Shown: in pieces, positions 11,734 to 22,812 of the stretch | Layout of the letters: every line of letters starts with the position of its first letter | Position numbering within the stretch: position 1 is the first letter of the stretch | Source of the DNA: Aristolochia californica | Taxonomy: Eukaryota > Streptophyta > Magnoliopsida > Piperales > Aristolochiaceae | Length of the DNA: 64,000 nucleotides | Direction of reading: 5' to 3' | Assembly: GCA_029961685.1 (NCBI GenBank) | Contig: JARWKL010000012.1 | Span: forward strand, 4,255,807-4,319,806 | The notes under the pieces: generated by a model | Databases searched by the model: none | Told to the model about the DNA's origin: nothing | The model's input: only the letters and a program-made list of their open reading frames with translations | Position numbers and translations under genes: made by a program

Positions 11734-13223
11734 TTACAGAAGCATTGAGTCGAGCCAATGACAATAAATAAAGGCGCTACTTGGGAGGCAACCCAAGGGG
11801 AGTTCGTTCCCTTTTCTCTTTATTTTTGCATTTATATTTTGGTTATTTGTGCCTTCTATTTAAATTTCACCTTACATTGGGGACAATGTAAGTTCTATGT
11901 GTGGGGGAGGGAATTTAGGTTGTGTTTCAATTCCGTTTTAAAAAAAAAAAAATCTTTGTTTTTGTGGTTTTTAATTATTTTTGGTTGTGTATGTCATGAC
12001 CAAGATTAAATTAGGCTCTTGAAATATTCATAACATGATTGAATAAGTAATCTTCCAACTGAGAATGAATTAGTCTAGTTATTTTCTTTGAGGATGGTAG
12101 TGACTAAATTTGGTAGACAAAAGCCGGTGAGATTTTGAGCCTTTAGACTGACACATCCATATCAGTCTCACTATTGTCTTTCATGAGAGATATTCTTCCA
12201 TGGATTTGTTTCTCTAGAACTTGCCTTGATTCTCTTTGAGGTCATATTGATACATGCAAGCATGAACATGATTAAGGCCCTCTTTGTTATAAGCGACATA
12301 CGCCAAATAGCCTACCTTTTAATTAATTTTTTTCCTTTTGTTGAATCCATTTGGGCTTTATTGTTTTTTTTTTTTTTTGTGTCAACCCACGTTACAAGCT
12401 TTAAACCTGAAAAGAAAAAAAAAAACCCTTGTCATAGAGCTAGTGGATCATTGTTCATTGTTATGGTTCATGTGGGTGTGCAAGAAGTAAGTGTGGGGGT
12501 GTCTGGATTTGTGTTATGGCTATGATTGGTGAAATGGAACATGTTTTCAGCCTAAATTCATGAGTTCCATTGTTAGTAAAAAAAAAAAAGTGTAGAGAAA
12601 AAGAAAAGAAGAAAGGAAATGATGGAGGGAATGGTTTTTAAAGTTACAAACTGTCAGTGTTCATAATTCCTCCTAAAATTCAAAGAAAGGAGTCTATTTA
12701 TACGAGATAGATACAAATTGAAGAAGATGCTGAGTGGAGTGATTGGTTTTACTTGTCTAATATATTCGAGATTGAGTTGATTCATTTTTGCTCCACTAGT
12801 TTCGATGGCTTTTGAGCTACATTCCCAAATATTTCCCACTTTGATCCTAAACCCCGTTACAACCCTTGAAAAGTCCTTATGAATTGTTTTATGCATGTGA
12901 TCTGAGTTGAGGAGAATGAGAAGATATGCAAGCCTATGGTACGTCATTTTCATCGGAATGAATTTGAGAGAAACATACCCTTCAAACACATGAGAGTCGA
13001 GTGTTTATTTCTGTGAGGGTCTCCTTATTTAGTTTAATCCATCTTTGAATGAAAATACTTACTAAGTAATTTTAAGTTGTTTAAGAATTTTTTTTCATTA
13101 TATGTTATGATTTTTTAATAGCTTGGTTGTTTGTTTTTTTTATGGCGTTACAGCCTTGGTGTTTTTGGGAAAGTGAATTTGAGTTTTTCCCGAGGACGAA
13201 CAAAAGCTAAGTGTGGGGGAATT
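11734..13223 (+). other. Athila-like 3' non-coding region and PPT
   Basis: About 1.5 kb without a convincing gene. It starts with the GGGAGGCAACCCAAGGGG block, followed by the GGGACAATG..GTGTGGGGGAGGG motif at about 11880-11910 and a second at 12489-12498. It ends with the PPT GTGTGGGGGAAT (13211-13222) right before the LTR. Homopolymer A and T runs at 11939-11951, 12364-12379 and 12580-12590 are old microsatellite tracts. Small open frames here are not supported. Confidence 0.6.
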
Positions 13224-14480
13224 TGATGAGAATGCAAAATGTCATATTTTTATCTCTTAATGCTTAGGTTTTTATAATTATTTGGTGTTTGGTGCCTAAA
13301 TATACACTTTATTTTTATATTTTGATTTAGGATGCGAATGGAAGTGTTAAGTGCAAAACGAAGTTAATAGGGCGATTCTGGACAGTTTCAACATTGATTT
13401 GTAATCTGGATATAACTCTCTTATTCGAGCTCTGATGGAAATGATTCAAGATTCTATGGAATTCCAAGAAGCGTTCTACAACTTTTATGTTTAGAATTTT
13501 GAGCAATACGTGATGCATCTAGGTCGAAACCAGGCTTGAAGTTGCGGCATGTGTACTGTGACCCAAAACCGGATGCATGAAAAGAAAAACCCTAAACGGG
13601 GAGAAAGAAGGGGATCAAAAGGAAAAAAAGGAGTTCGGTGCCCCAGACCTCATTTTCTCTTCTCCATCTTTTCTCTAGTTTTTTCTTCAGATTTCTTCAT
13701 GGCCCTGCATGGCTAAACTTTCAGACTTGGTCAAGGGAAACTGAAGCCTCGGTATCCATACAACTGTGAGATCTGATTTATTTTCATCATTCAATTTATG
13801 TTTTGAGTATCTGATGTTCTTCTGAAATTTTTGTTCATGATTGTCTCGTTTAATCTCTAGGAGGCCTACTAGTTTATTACTCGTTGCAATCTACTGCTAG
13901 GTTAGATGTCAAATCCATAATTGTTTGATCTCTCTAACCTGTGAAGCAATCGAGATTTGATGATTTGCTGCGTCAGAAATTATTAGATCTTGAGAAGAAT
14001 GTTGGACTAAATTAAATGCAGCCGCTTGTGCTTGTGTCGTTTAGCTTCATCGATCTCTCTAATTCTTAAGGTTGTTGCTAGATTAAACCTTTAGCGCTTG
14101 TCTTAGGTTGTTTAGTAGTTAGGGTTAATTGGATCGCTTGTTTTCTAATTAACTACGAAAGGAGAGATATGAAGATAGTTCCAACGATGAATATTCAAGT
14201 GTGAATTGATATATGCTTGCATCGATGATTAGTGGATATATTCCAATGGTGGATGTTGACTTTGACCAAGATTTGTTCACTTGATTGATTTTGATTCTTT
14301 TAATTTGAATTGTTTCTAAGTTATATTTTTGAAAGTGTTTTCGTTATACTCAAACCCAACCCCCCCCCCCCCCCCCCCTTCCTTGTTCACAGAGCATAAA
14401 AGTAGACTAATCACTCTTCGTGGGATCCACCCTTACTAGCACTACTACATATATTTTTAGGAGTATAGGTTTTATTTTTG
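13224..14480 (+). repeat. Athila-like 3' LTR
   Basis: Starts TGATGAGAATGC right after the PPT at 13224. Typical Athila-LTR strings appear toward the end, such as CTTCGTGGGATCCACCCTTACT (14418-14439). The LTR is about 1.25 kb. It contains a run of about 20 C at 14358-14379, which may be unstable or an assembly weak point. The 3' border is not sharp; Copia-4 coding begins by about 14570. Confidence 0.6.
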
Positions 14481-14570
14481 GTTGCCTACTACCTTCCTCT
14501 ATTATAAATTCAGGTTCATGTACTTCTGATTATAACAAGTCAATGAAGTATTTTTCTTTTCCATAAATTC

Positions 14571-15765
14571 AACACCGAGCATCTTTCAGGTAACAGACAT
14601 CTACCATACTCACTTTCTCCATGTCTTTCACATAAATTTGTTTTCATTGCTGATGGTTCACAAACTAAAGTTCAAGGAAAAAGATCCACTTCTGTTACAC
14701 CATCACTTCCGCTCACTGATATCCTTTTCATTCCTACTTTCCCTTTGAATCTTGTATCGGTTAGTCAGCTCACCAAACATTTTAATTGCTCTATCACTAT
14801 CTCATCCACTTCATGTGTGTTTTAGGATCTTACAACGAAGTGGGTGATTGGTGCAGGCCGTGAACAAGGGGGGCTTTACTACCTGGATGTGCCACAAATA
14901 AATACTACATCCACCTGTGACACTAAAACCAGGTTATGGCACTACCGGTTGGGATATCCATCCACCCAATCTCTTCATCATATTTTTCCTAAAGCACAGT
15001 CGGACCTTCGTTGTGAAGCATGTCAAAATGAGTAAACATCAAAGGTCTACATACTCACTTCGTCCAAAAATTAAAAGTGTCTCTCCTTTTTCGTTAATTC
15101 ACACTGATGTATGGGGACCCTTGAGTGTCTCCAACATTTTCAAGTGAAATATTTTATTACATTCATTGTTGACTTCACTCGTACCACTTGGTTATTTTTG
15201 TTTAAAGAGTGTTCTGAAATACCATTGATATTTAAATATTTTCATGCAATTTTATTCACTCAGTTTGGGTAAAAAATTAAAGTCCTTCAGTCGGATAATG
15301 CCAAAGAATACACATCCAAAGATCTTGACTCATTTGTCTGGAAAATGGCATTATTCATCAGACATCATGTGCCTACACCCCTCAACAAAATGGCGTTGCC
15401 AAATGGACGAACCGTCATATTCTTGAAGTAGCTCACGGTTTACTATATGTCATGCAAGTTCCATACTTTTATTGGCTGCATGCAGTTCTTACCGCATGTT
15501 TTCTTATAAACCGGTTACCCTCTTCCGTTCTTGGTAAAAAATCTCCATACTCTCTATTATTACATGATGATGATCCTTTTTTACTGCCCTTGAGAGACTT
15601 CGACTGTCAATGTTTTTTCCATATTTCCTCCCTAAACGCAGTACACTTGATCCCAAATCTATGAAGTGTATCTTTTTAGGATACTCTCGCACACAAAAGG
15701 GTTATGTTTGGTATAATCCCTCTCTTCAATGTTTACTTGTGTCTAGGGATGTCACATTTTTTTAA
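14571..15765 (+). pseudogene. Copia-4 protease remnant to integrase
   Basis: Begins with EHLSGNRHL just downstream of the lost protease active site, then VSQLTKHFNCSITIS, then a frame at 14844-15035 with GLYYLDVPQ, LWHYRLGYPSTQSLHH and CEACQ, the gag-pre-integrase zinc region. Integrase follows in broken frames: HTDVWGPLSVSN, a VDFTRTTW-like segment, APTPQQNGV-like remnants and FYWLHAVLTACFLINRLPSS (15452-15664). At least four frame breaks are visible. Confidence 0.82.
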
Positions 15766-17520
15766 GACTCCATATTATTCGGATAATGCTCCTCTAGGTT
15801 TATCTTCAATACCAGGTTCTCCTCGACCGGTTGTGCCTGTTGCTGCAAAAACTACTCAGCCCCCAGAAACACTGGCTGACACCACACCTGCTGAGTTGTC
15901 AGATCCTACCGAGGTAAGTCCATCTTGTCCAATTATTTTTGGCTTAGAATATGATACTCATCCTATTGTTGTTAGGAAAGAGCCCAAATCATGCACCATG
16001 CCTTCTACTTCTCATCCCATAACAAACTTTGTGTCTCATCATCGTTTATCCCCTATTTGTTATCAATTTCTATCGGCTATTTCCTCCATACCTATACCAC
16101 AGTCCTATCAGAAGGCTCTCAAACATCCAAGGTGGAATGCGGCTATGGATGAAGAAATGCAGGCCGTTCATGAAAATCAGACATGGGCTCTAGTCCCACT
16201 TCCTTCATATAAGAAACCCATTAGTTGCAAAAGGGTATTTATGGTGAAATACAATCCAGATGGGTCCATGGCTCGGTTGAAAGCTTGCCCTGTTGCTAAA
16301 GGCTATACACAATGTTATGTCATTGATTATGAAGAAACCCTCTCTCCAATGGTTAAACGAAACTCGATACTTTTGTTATTATCTCTGGCAGCTAACTCTT
16401 CCTGGTAGGTCTATCAACTTGATGTCAAAAATACTTTTCTGAATGGGGATATAAAGGAGGACATTTATATGCAGCAACCACCTGGGTATGTGGTGGAGGG
16501 GGGGTCCATATGTCAACTGCAAAAAATTATTTATGGTCTCAAACAATGGCGTCATGCATGGTTCAAAAATTTTAGCCAAGCACTCATATGGGCAGGATTC
16601 CACAGATACTCTGGAGATCACTCTACCTTTATTAAAGACACTCCGAAGGGCAAGGTAATTCTAGCCATATATGTTGATGAAATTATTATAATTGGCAGTG
16701 ATCCCGAGGGCATCCAAAAGACAAAAGAAAGGATATGTACTGAATTCAAGACAAAGGATCTTGGATTACTCAAATATTTTTTGGGTATTGAAATATTACA
16801 ATCCAGACATGGAATTATATTATCTCAAATGAAGTATGTCCTTGACCTACTGGAGGAGACTGGAATGTTGGGATGTAGACCAGCAGAAACTTCTATAGAC
16901 TCGAATTCAAAATTATGTCCAGGTACTGGAGATGTAGTAGATGTAAAAAAATATCAAAGATTGGTGGGAAGACTTATTTATCTCTGCAAAACGAGGCCAG
17001 ATATTTCATATGCAGTCAGTGTGGTAAGTCAATATATCCACAAACCACAACTCAGTCATTGGCAAACACTAGAATGGATATTACGATATCTAAAAGGAGC
17101 ACCCGGAAGAGGGCTCCTCTATAAAAATCATGGACTCTTCAACATTAAAGGATTCTCAGATGCAGACTGGGTTGGATCTCTGGATGACAAAAAATCTACT
17201 TCGGGATATTGTACGATGGTTGGAGGAAACTTAGTTACATGGAGGAGCAAGAAACATAATGTAGTTGCAAGGTCTAGTGCAGAAGTAGAGTACAGAGCCA
17301 TGCCACACACTGTCAGTGAACGCCTATGGATCAGATCTCTCCTAACTGAACTAGGTTTTTACAAAGAAGCTTCTATGAATCTATATTGTAATAATCTGGC
17401 TACAATTCACATCACATCAAATCTAGTCTTCCGTGAGTGAACAAAGCATATAGAAATAGATTGCTACTTCATGTGAGAAAAATTCACTGCCAGCATCTTA
17501 TCTCTCCAACATGTATCTTC
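15766..17520 (+). pseudogene. Copia-4 reverse transcriptase and RNase H
   Basis: The RT begins in the frame ending at 16408 (AAMDEEMQAVHENQTW, ARLKACPVAKGYTQCY). A stop TAG at 16406 interrupts ANSSW|VYQLDVKN. The frame 16469-17440 (323 codons) carries QPPGYVVEG, QALIWAGFHRYSGDH and the catalytic box IYVDEIIIIGSD, where the second Asp of YVDD is Glu. RNase H follows with KTRPDISYAVSVVSQYIH, SDADWVGSLDDKKSTSGY, RSSAEVEYRAM and NNLATIHITSN. The stop and the catalytic change make it non-functional. Confidence 0.87.
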
Positions 17521-17593
17521 ATAGAACCAAGTTGCATACATTCTCACCAACATTTGTAGCAAGCTTGGCATCTACGATCTTTTTTCACCCCCA

Positions 17594-19139
17594 GCTTGAG
17601 GGGGACTGTTAAAATGTGGGACCCACCATGGCCCCACAAGCTAGTGGGACCCACCATGAGCTTGATTCGTCTGTTATGGTCCCTCGCCATGGATCTAGTA
17701 ACTCGGCGAGATACTCTTGAATCCAGCACGTACACGGTTTTAAACTTCGTAAAGAACTAAGAATTTCGTCTCCAACCACTCTAAGTTGGAAACAGAATTC
17801 TTTTTCTCTCACAAATGGGTTCAAACACTATTCACGAATAGGTAAAACACTATTCACGAATAGGTAAAACACTATTCACGCTCATAACTTAATAATAGAA
17901 CTTCAGCTTTATGAACTTAGGAAAATAAAATCTCTAAGTTACCTTTTGAATACCACGTCATCAAGAATTCGAAATTCTTCTCCTCTGTTTTGCCGTGAGG
18001 GAAGAAGAGTGCTCTGTTTTGCCGTGAGGGATGAAGAGGTCTGCTTCTTGCAGCAGTGAACCACGAAAATTCCTTCCCCTTCCTCCTGGTTCCGTTAGTG
18101 AAGCCAATCCCTTTTCCCAGCTCGGAATTGGGTAAGGTTTGACCCCCTCTCACGAGACCTCCAGCCAGCAACTCCTCTGCCGTCGCCTTGGCTTAAGAAG
18201 GGGTTCACGTAACCCTTCTTCCTTCTTAGTTCCGTGAAAACACCAAGGCCTCTCTCCACCACGTTAGGTAGAGATTAACCCCCTTTTCTCTTCCTTTCTC
18301 ATTCACCCAAGACACCCACAAATTCAGCAATGTAACCCAAGAAAACCCAGAAAAGACTCACGCCAAGAACTCTAGCAATGGAGCTCGGGAAGACCCTAAA
18401 TTACCCTAGTTTAAGCTAAATCCGAACTTGCTTTATTTCTCCATCCTTACCCCTTAAATAGGGTAATTAACATCAACATAGGTTAGGGTTATTAAACCCA
18501 ATTCTACCCCTACCTTTAAGTCTTATTACAAATCAATAAAATTCGAAATTAAAAGCAACATAAATAATAAAAGTAAAGTAGATGACTTAGTCTTATTGAG
18601 TCCATAACATCGTCATACAAAGTGGTTCTAGCTAAGAGATAAGGAACATGTGCTGGAATTAAATTGAAGATTTGAAGATCAAGTGGGACCCACAAAGGTA
18701 CCACGAGCTGGTATCTCTATCTACATGAGCTAGAAGATCATGTGGGACCCCAAGATAAGACCAAGAGTTGGCTCTCTAGCTTAATTCACGTCCTTCAAGA
18801 AGGTATTTGTAGTTGATTTAAATTAGTCTCTTAAATAGATAATGTAATCTTATCATAATAGGCTTATCTTAGAGAGTTCTAGTTGGAATGTAATTAGGAG
18901 TCCTAAGGTTAGTTGTACATGGAGTCTATCACCTCCTCAACTATAAATAGGGGTGATTTTAACTCAGAAATATCAAGCAAGTTTCTTATTTTTTTCTTCT
19001 CTCTCGTGGGAAGTGTTCTCTCTCTACTCTCCTTTATTTTCCTTCTCTTCTCTCTATACCCGAGAGCTCTTCTCTTTTTCCTTTTTTCTTTCTGTCTCCC
19101 CTGGCTCGAGGTATTATACATGGGGTCCTAAATTCAACA
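17594..19139 (+). repeat. Copia-4 PPT and 3' LTR, interrupted
   Basis: The PPT CTTGAGGGGGAC (17596-17606) is followed by the LTR start TGTTAAAATGTGGG at 17607. The LTR is interrupted after 17671 by a solo gypsy LTR and resumes at 18615, ending CCTAAATTCAACA at 19139; its own length is about 590 bp. It contains a TATA box CTATAAATAGGGG (18940-18952) and a C/T-rich leader (19000-19110). Confidence 0.85.
17672..18609 (-). repeat. Solo LTR of a chromovirus-type gypsy element
   Basis: 938 bp beginning TGTTATGGTCCC and ending GAGTCCATAACA on the plus strand, flanked on both sides by the perfect 5-bp duplication TCGTC (17667-17671 and 18610-18614). The minus-strand start TGTTATGGACTCAATA and the end GGGACCATAACA match the Gypsy-A/B LTR family, so the original element was in minus orientation. 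No internal gypsy sequence remains: this is a product of LTR-LTR recombination. Confidence 0.92.
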
Positions 19140-19668
19140 TCCATAAAACATTGCCTATCATTTGGCCACTAAGAGGATGCCTTTAATTATTGTCTATAAG
19201 CACCCATCCCCACCTCTTCTGTCATATGTGTTGGCAACCACAACCATACATAATTTGGAGCAGCACCTTGTGGACAGGGACCAACTTTGAGAGAGCTCAA
19301 ATTTTCCTTGTGGAAGCTCATAACCGGATGGAACAAATGTACAACAAAGTCTGAAGGGATTGGGAAGACTTATTGCATGATTGGGTGTATGTCAAACTAC
19401 AAATTTGCCGCCCATTGCACATGAAAGCACACAAATTCTTTGGGCCGTTTAAATTTCTGGAATGAATTGGTCAGATTTCTTACAAGCTGGACTTGGCATC
19501 TGATGCAGCCCTCTACCCGATCTTCCATGTCTCAAAGATAAAAACACATGTGGAATTTCTAAAAAAGATAAATAAGTCATTGATTTGTTTTAATTTGAGT
19601 ACAATGAGCCTCTAATTATAATAGAGGAAACAAGTAGAATCGGAGAATCTGATTACAAATAAGCTATG
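19140..19668 (+). pseudogene. Gypsy integrase C-terminal fragment
   Basis: Plus-strand reading in shifted frames gives the end of a gypsy integrase: a DRDQL..LK..L segment, VYVKLQ-like GDWVYVKLQ remnants (about 19385-19405), RPLHMKAHKFFGPFKFLE (19411-19463) and SDAALYPIFHVSKIKTH (19500-19550). This is the conserved FGPF...HPVFHVS...L tract before a chromodomain. Nothing upstream or downstream belongs to the same element. It adjoins the Copia-4 LTR end directly. Confidence 0.7.
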
Positions 19669-21568
19669 TTGGCCTAGGTGGCAAAAGCTCTAATAACTTG
19701 ATTTAAAAAATATATTCCGACTCTCTTTGACCACATGTAGCTCAATACATTTTTTTTACAACGCCAATCTCCCCAAGAGATTGCTGCTAGATTCTAGATC
19801 TAGCTAGGACTTTCTATTTAGCTTATATTGGTTCTAGTTGAACCTTTCACAAATTCAATAAAAAGAAAGGTAAAAATACACCCTTGGAAAGATGCTTCAC
19901 CTTGAGAGATTCAAGTTTCTTCTTCCTTTGAAGCACAATGTGAAATGATGAAGGAGCTTTGACTATGTGAATGCAAGGATTGATGAAAGAGAAATGAGAT
20001 TTTTCAGTGTGTGTCACTCTCTCTTTCACTCTAATGCACCTTCAAAGGAAATTTTCAAGATAGAGAATAATGGTTAAGTATTTTCCAATAAATACTCATT
20101 AACTTCTCTATACAAGGTTTGGTGGAATATTTATAGCCTCGCCAACTCAAACTAGTTGTTATTTGCCTTTTTCAAAAATCAATACTTTGATTAATTGATC
20201 AATCGATCATAATGACTACTTTTTTGTTAGATAGTGACTTATTGATCCTTGGATTGGTCAATCAATATGTTACCATTGGTCTAGAAAAGCTAAGTTGATC
20301 GGTCATTGACAAGGGAATAATTGATCAAACAGGATTCCCTTTGGTATTGCTTTACAAGAATGATCGATCAATGCATTTCATTTGAACGATCAAATAAGAT
20401 TCCCTTTGGTTGTGCATTACAAATATGATCGATCAGTGCATTTCCCTTAATTTCTTTATATCCCTTATTGGCAAGGTTTTGTCTGATTGATTATTCCATG
20501 TGAAATTTTCTTGTCATGGTAGAAATGATCGATCAATCCAAGTGGGATGATCGATCAATCAAATTTTGGTTGATCGATCATGCTTTATATTCTGACCTAC
20601 ACAGTTCTGGATGATCGATCTTTACTAGTGTTTGAGTGATCATCCCAATGCCAGTTCAACAAAGTATACTTTTAAAGCATGAGAATATTTTCTCTACGTG
20701 TTCTCGCATGTTTTAAATGATTTTTTTATGTTCCTAAACATGTCTACGTGCAAATTATTGTTAAGTTGTGGAGCCAAATTAACGCCTTATGCAGAGTTGG
20801 TACGTGAGTTGAGCTTCTCGATAATGTTTCCATGGGGATTGGAAGGGAAGTGGGGAGCCCCCCTATCTGGGGGTTCGGAGGCGGAGTCCTTTCCAGTTTT
20901 ACGATATATTGATTGTTGTTTCATTAAGAGTAGTTGGCAGATTTCACACTTGTAATCCAGTTGCCCTAATTTTCTCTTTATATTTGGGGGCACCGTTGTT
21001 AGGGTTTCATCATTCGGAGTAAGATCATCAGTTGTGATCGAGAGAGGTTAAAGAAAAAACCATTTGTAAATGTGTGTGATTTCTCTTGTAAACTATTTCA
21101 TCTTCATAGTAGATTACTACAACGGCAGAAGACAACACATAGTCTCACCTTGAGGCGAATCTGTATAAATTTTGTTTGTTATCATACTTTTTTTTCCTTC
21201 TTTTGCTTTTATTATTATTTCTCTCATTAGCTTGGGATTAGGGTGTCTAATTCCTAACGATTATGACCTAAAACTTCGATTTCACATATGTACTAAAAGA
21301 AGGGAGTTTATGATACTCTCTTACATAAGTCACTGAGTTTAACATTTTGACTATTTCACTTGATATCTTGTCTTCTCGTTATCTTCTTCCTCATGGGTAC
21401 TTCTTCAAGAGATGTTCTTCAATGGTGCTTGAGGTCTTGAGTTTTTTTTATCATTTTGAAGCCTTAGATCTTGAGATGCATTTATTCTTGAAGGTGAAGT
21501 ATCTAAAATACTTCGATTTTCAAGTTGTAAAATCAATTAAGTTTTGTTATCATCAAAAGCATCATGGT
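19669..21568 (-). repeat. Sire/Tork-like copia LTR, minus orientation
   Basis: Compared with the forward copies at 21571-22812 and 24812-27066, this stretch is the reverse complement of the same LTR family. Landmarks are TGTTGGCCTAGGTGGC at 19669, the AAAAGCTCTAATA..CTCTTTGACCACATGTAGCTC block (19683-19736), the GATCGATC-rich part (20180-20650), and the region 21360-21568, which mirrors 21590-21760. It contains a nested repeat at about 20745-21260. About 200 bp near its 19669 end seem deleted. Confidence 0.65.
20745..21260 (+). repeat. Repeat shared between two Sire-like LTRs (copy 1)
   Basis: About 515 bp whose reverse complement recurs at about 24855-25345. Shared strings include GTTGCCCTAATTTTCTCTTTATA, TTAGGGTTT.ATCATC, GAGAGAGGTTA.A.AAAAAAC and a block ending GGGATTAGGGTGTCTAATTCC. 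TATA-like and leader-like parts suggest it is an LTR of another retrotransposon family sitting in the Sire-like LTR. No protein is visible. Confidence 0.6.
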
Positions 21569-21570
21569 GT

Positions 21571-22812
21571 TGATCGTAGGTTGACTACCATATTGATTTT
21601 GATGATAACAAACGTAATTGATCTAACAAATTGAAAATCAAGTACTTTCAAAACTTCACTTTTAAGAGTAAATGCATTTCAAGGTCTAAATATTCAAGCC
21701 AAAGTCAAGATTGCAAGAAAAATTGAAGAATGTCTCTTGAAGAAGCACCCACAAGGAAGAAGACAACGAGAAGACTAGAGTTCAAGTGTAATGGACAAAT
21801 GTGTAAACTCAGTCACTTTTGTTATAAGGTGGAACCAAACCTACCATGACCATACGAGGTGGCATGATGAGTCATCACATGATCTGGAATCATCATCACA
21901 TGAGTTAAAAGATTTGGCAATCTTCCTTGATTAATGCAATTGATTTATCTTCCCTTGATTGATGTAATTTAGTTAATCATGATTGATGTAATTAGGGATA
22001 TTAGGGATCCAAATTGATTAAGGAGTTTCCATAAATATGTAATGGAAATAGTATAAATAGGGGTCTTGGTTGAAGGATTCAATCAAACTCTCCTCTTCTC
22101 AACTCATGGAAGAATCTCTCTCTAACCTAAAGTCTCTTTTCTCTTTTTTCTCTTTTTTATCTTCACTCTTCTCTACCCTCTCTCTCTCTCTCTCTTTGCT
22201 CTTTTTCTCTTCTCTCTCCCTTCTCTTTTCCCTCTCTCATCTTGCTCGACATTTCAACCATGGGGTCCTAAATTTTACATGGTATCTGAGCATAAAATTT
22301 AGGATCCCCACATCAAAATAATGCTCTAAGAAGTTACGATCAAAGTTACTCATTGATGTCTCTTTGTGAAACAAGATTGAAGCTTGTGAGATAAGTTTTT
22401 CATTCTTGTTATTATGACTTTATGCTCTTGGTTTTCTGAACTTTAGAAGATGTTTAAGAGATTATTGTTGTCTTCATCTTATGAAATTATTGTGAAAGGT
22501 TTATCTAAAACCTATTGGGGAGATTGGCTTTGTAAAAATCGTGTATAGAGCTACACATGGCCAAAGAGAGCTGAAATCTCTTTTGTAAATTCAGCTATTA
22601 GAGCTTTTGAGAATAGTGGAATTTTCCCGTGCAAGGGTTCTTGGGAGGAGAACATCAAGAGCAAAAAATCAATTTGCCCCTGTGGTGTGTGCATGTTATA
22701 TTTGATCTTGAATTACTTTTATGAATGAACTTTATGTTACATGTACAACTCACTTTTACCTTGATAATCTCAATTTAACCCCCTTTTGAGAAGGTACCAG
22801 GGCCCACAATTG
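21571..22812 (+). repeat. Sire/Tork-like copia LTR, plus orientation, with nested copia LTR
   Basis: Starts TGTTGATCGTAGGTTGAC at 21571 with the family signature TTTTGATGATAACAA, and ends near GGTACCAGGGCCCACAA (22812), right before a perfect PBS. It is interrupted from 21820 to about 22500 by a different copia LTR plus leader. The end part (22500-22812) matches the end of 24812-27066: CTTGGGAGGAGAACATCAA-type string, then CCCCCTTTTGAGAAGGTACC. Confidence 0.65.
21820..22500 (+). repeat. Copia-4-family LTR with PBS and leader scrap
   Basis: The LTR runs from TGTTATAAGGTGG (21820) to AAATTTTACA (22279), about 460 bp, with a TATA box at 22051-22062 (GTATAAATAGGGG) and a CT microsatellite (about 22180-22200). 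The PBS TGGTATCTGAGC (22280-22291) follows. About 200 bp of leader, homologous to Copia-1's leader start, comes next, and then Sire-like LTR sequence resumes. It is therefore an LTR plus leader fragment without coding region. Confidence 0.75.

Larger units (their letters stand above)
10695..14480 (+). mobile_element. Athila-like gypsy remnant lacking RT-integrase
   Basis: Order: protease, linker toward RT, long non-coding 3' region with repeated GTGTGGGGG tracts, PPT, 3' LTR. Between the linker (ending about 11733) and the 3' region nothing resembles RT, RNase H or integrase. The features are those of the Athila/Tat side of gypsy: the CTTGGGAGGCAACCCAAG block at 11778 and the PPT GTGTGGGGGAATTTGATGAG. 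The 5' LTR is absent. The right border is uncertain by some tens of bases. Confidence 0.65.
14500..19139 (+). mobile_element. Copia-4, 5'-truncated copia element
   Basis: Starts inside the protease region without gag, leader or 5' LTR, and runs through integrase, RT, RNase H, PPT (17594-17606) and 3' LTR. The 3' LTR is split by a solo gypsy LTR at 17672-18609. Frames are long but interrupted. It is related to Copia-1/2/3 but has its own LTR family, TGTTAAAATGTGGGACCC; a relative lies at 21820-22279. Confidence 0.85.

Noticed and set aside
19666..19760. Chromodomain continuation of the gypsy fragment
   Set aside because: A loose W-rich reading is possible, but the DNA matches the Sire-like LTR end at 22540-22600 in reverse complement much better.
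20180..20650. CRISPR-like or satellite array because of repeated GATCGATC
   Set aside because: Units are short palindromes with irregular spacing and no conserved repeat-spacer structure; the DNA is an LTR of a plant copia element.
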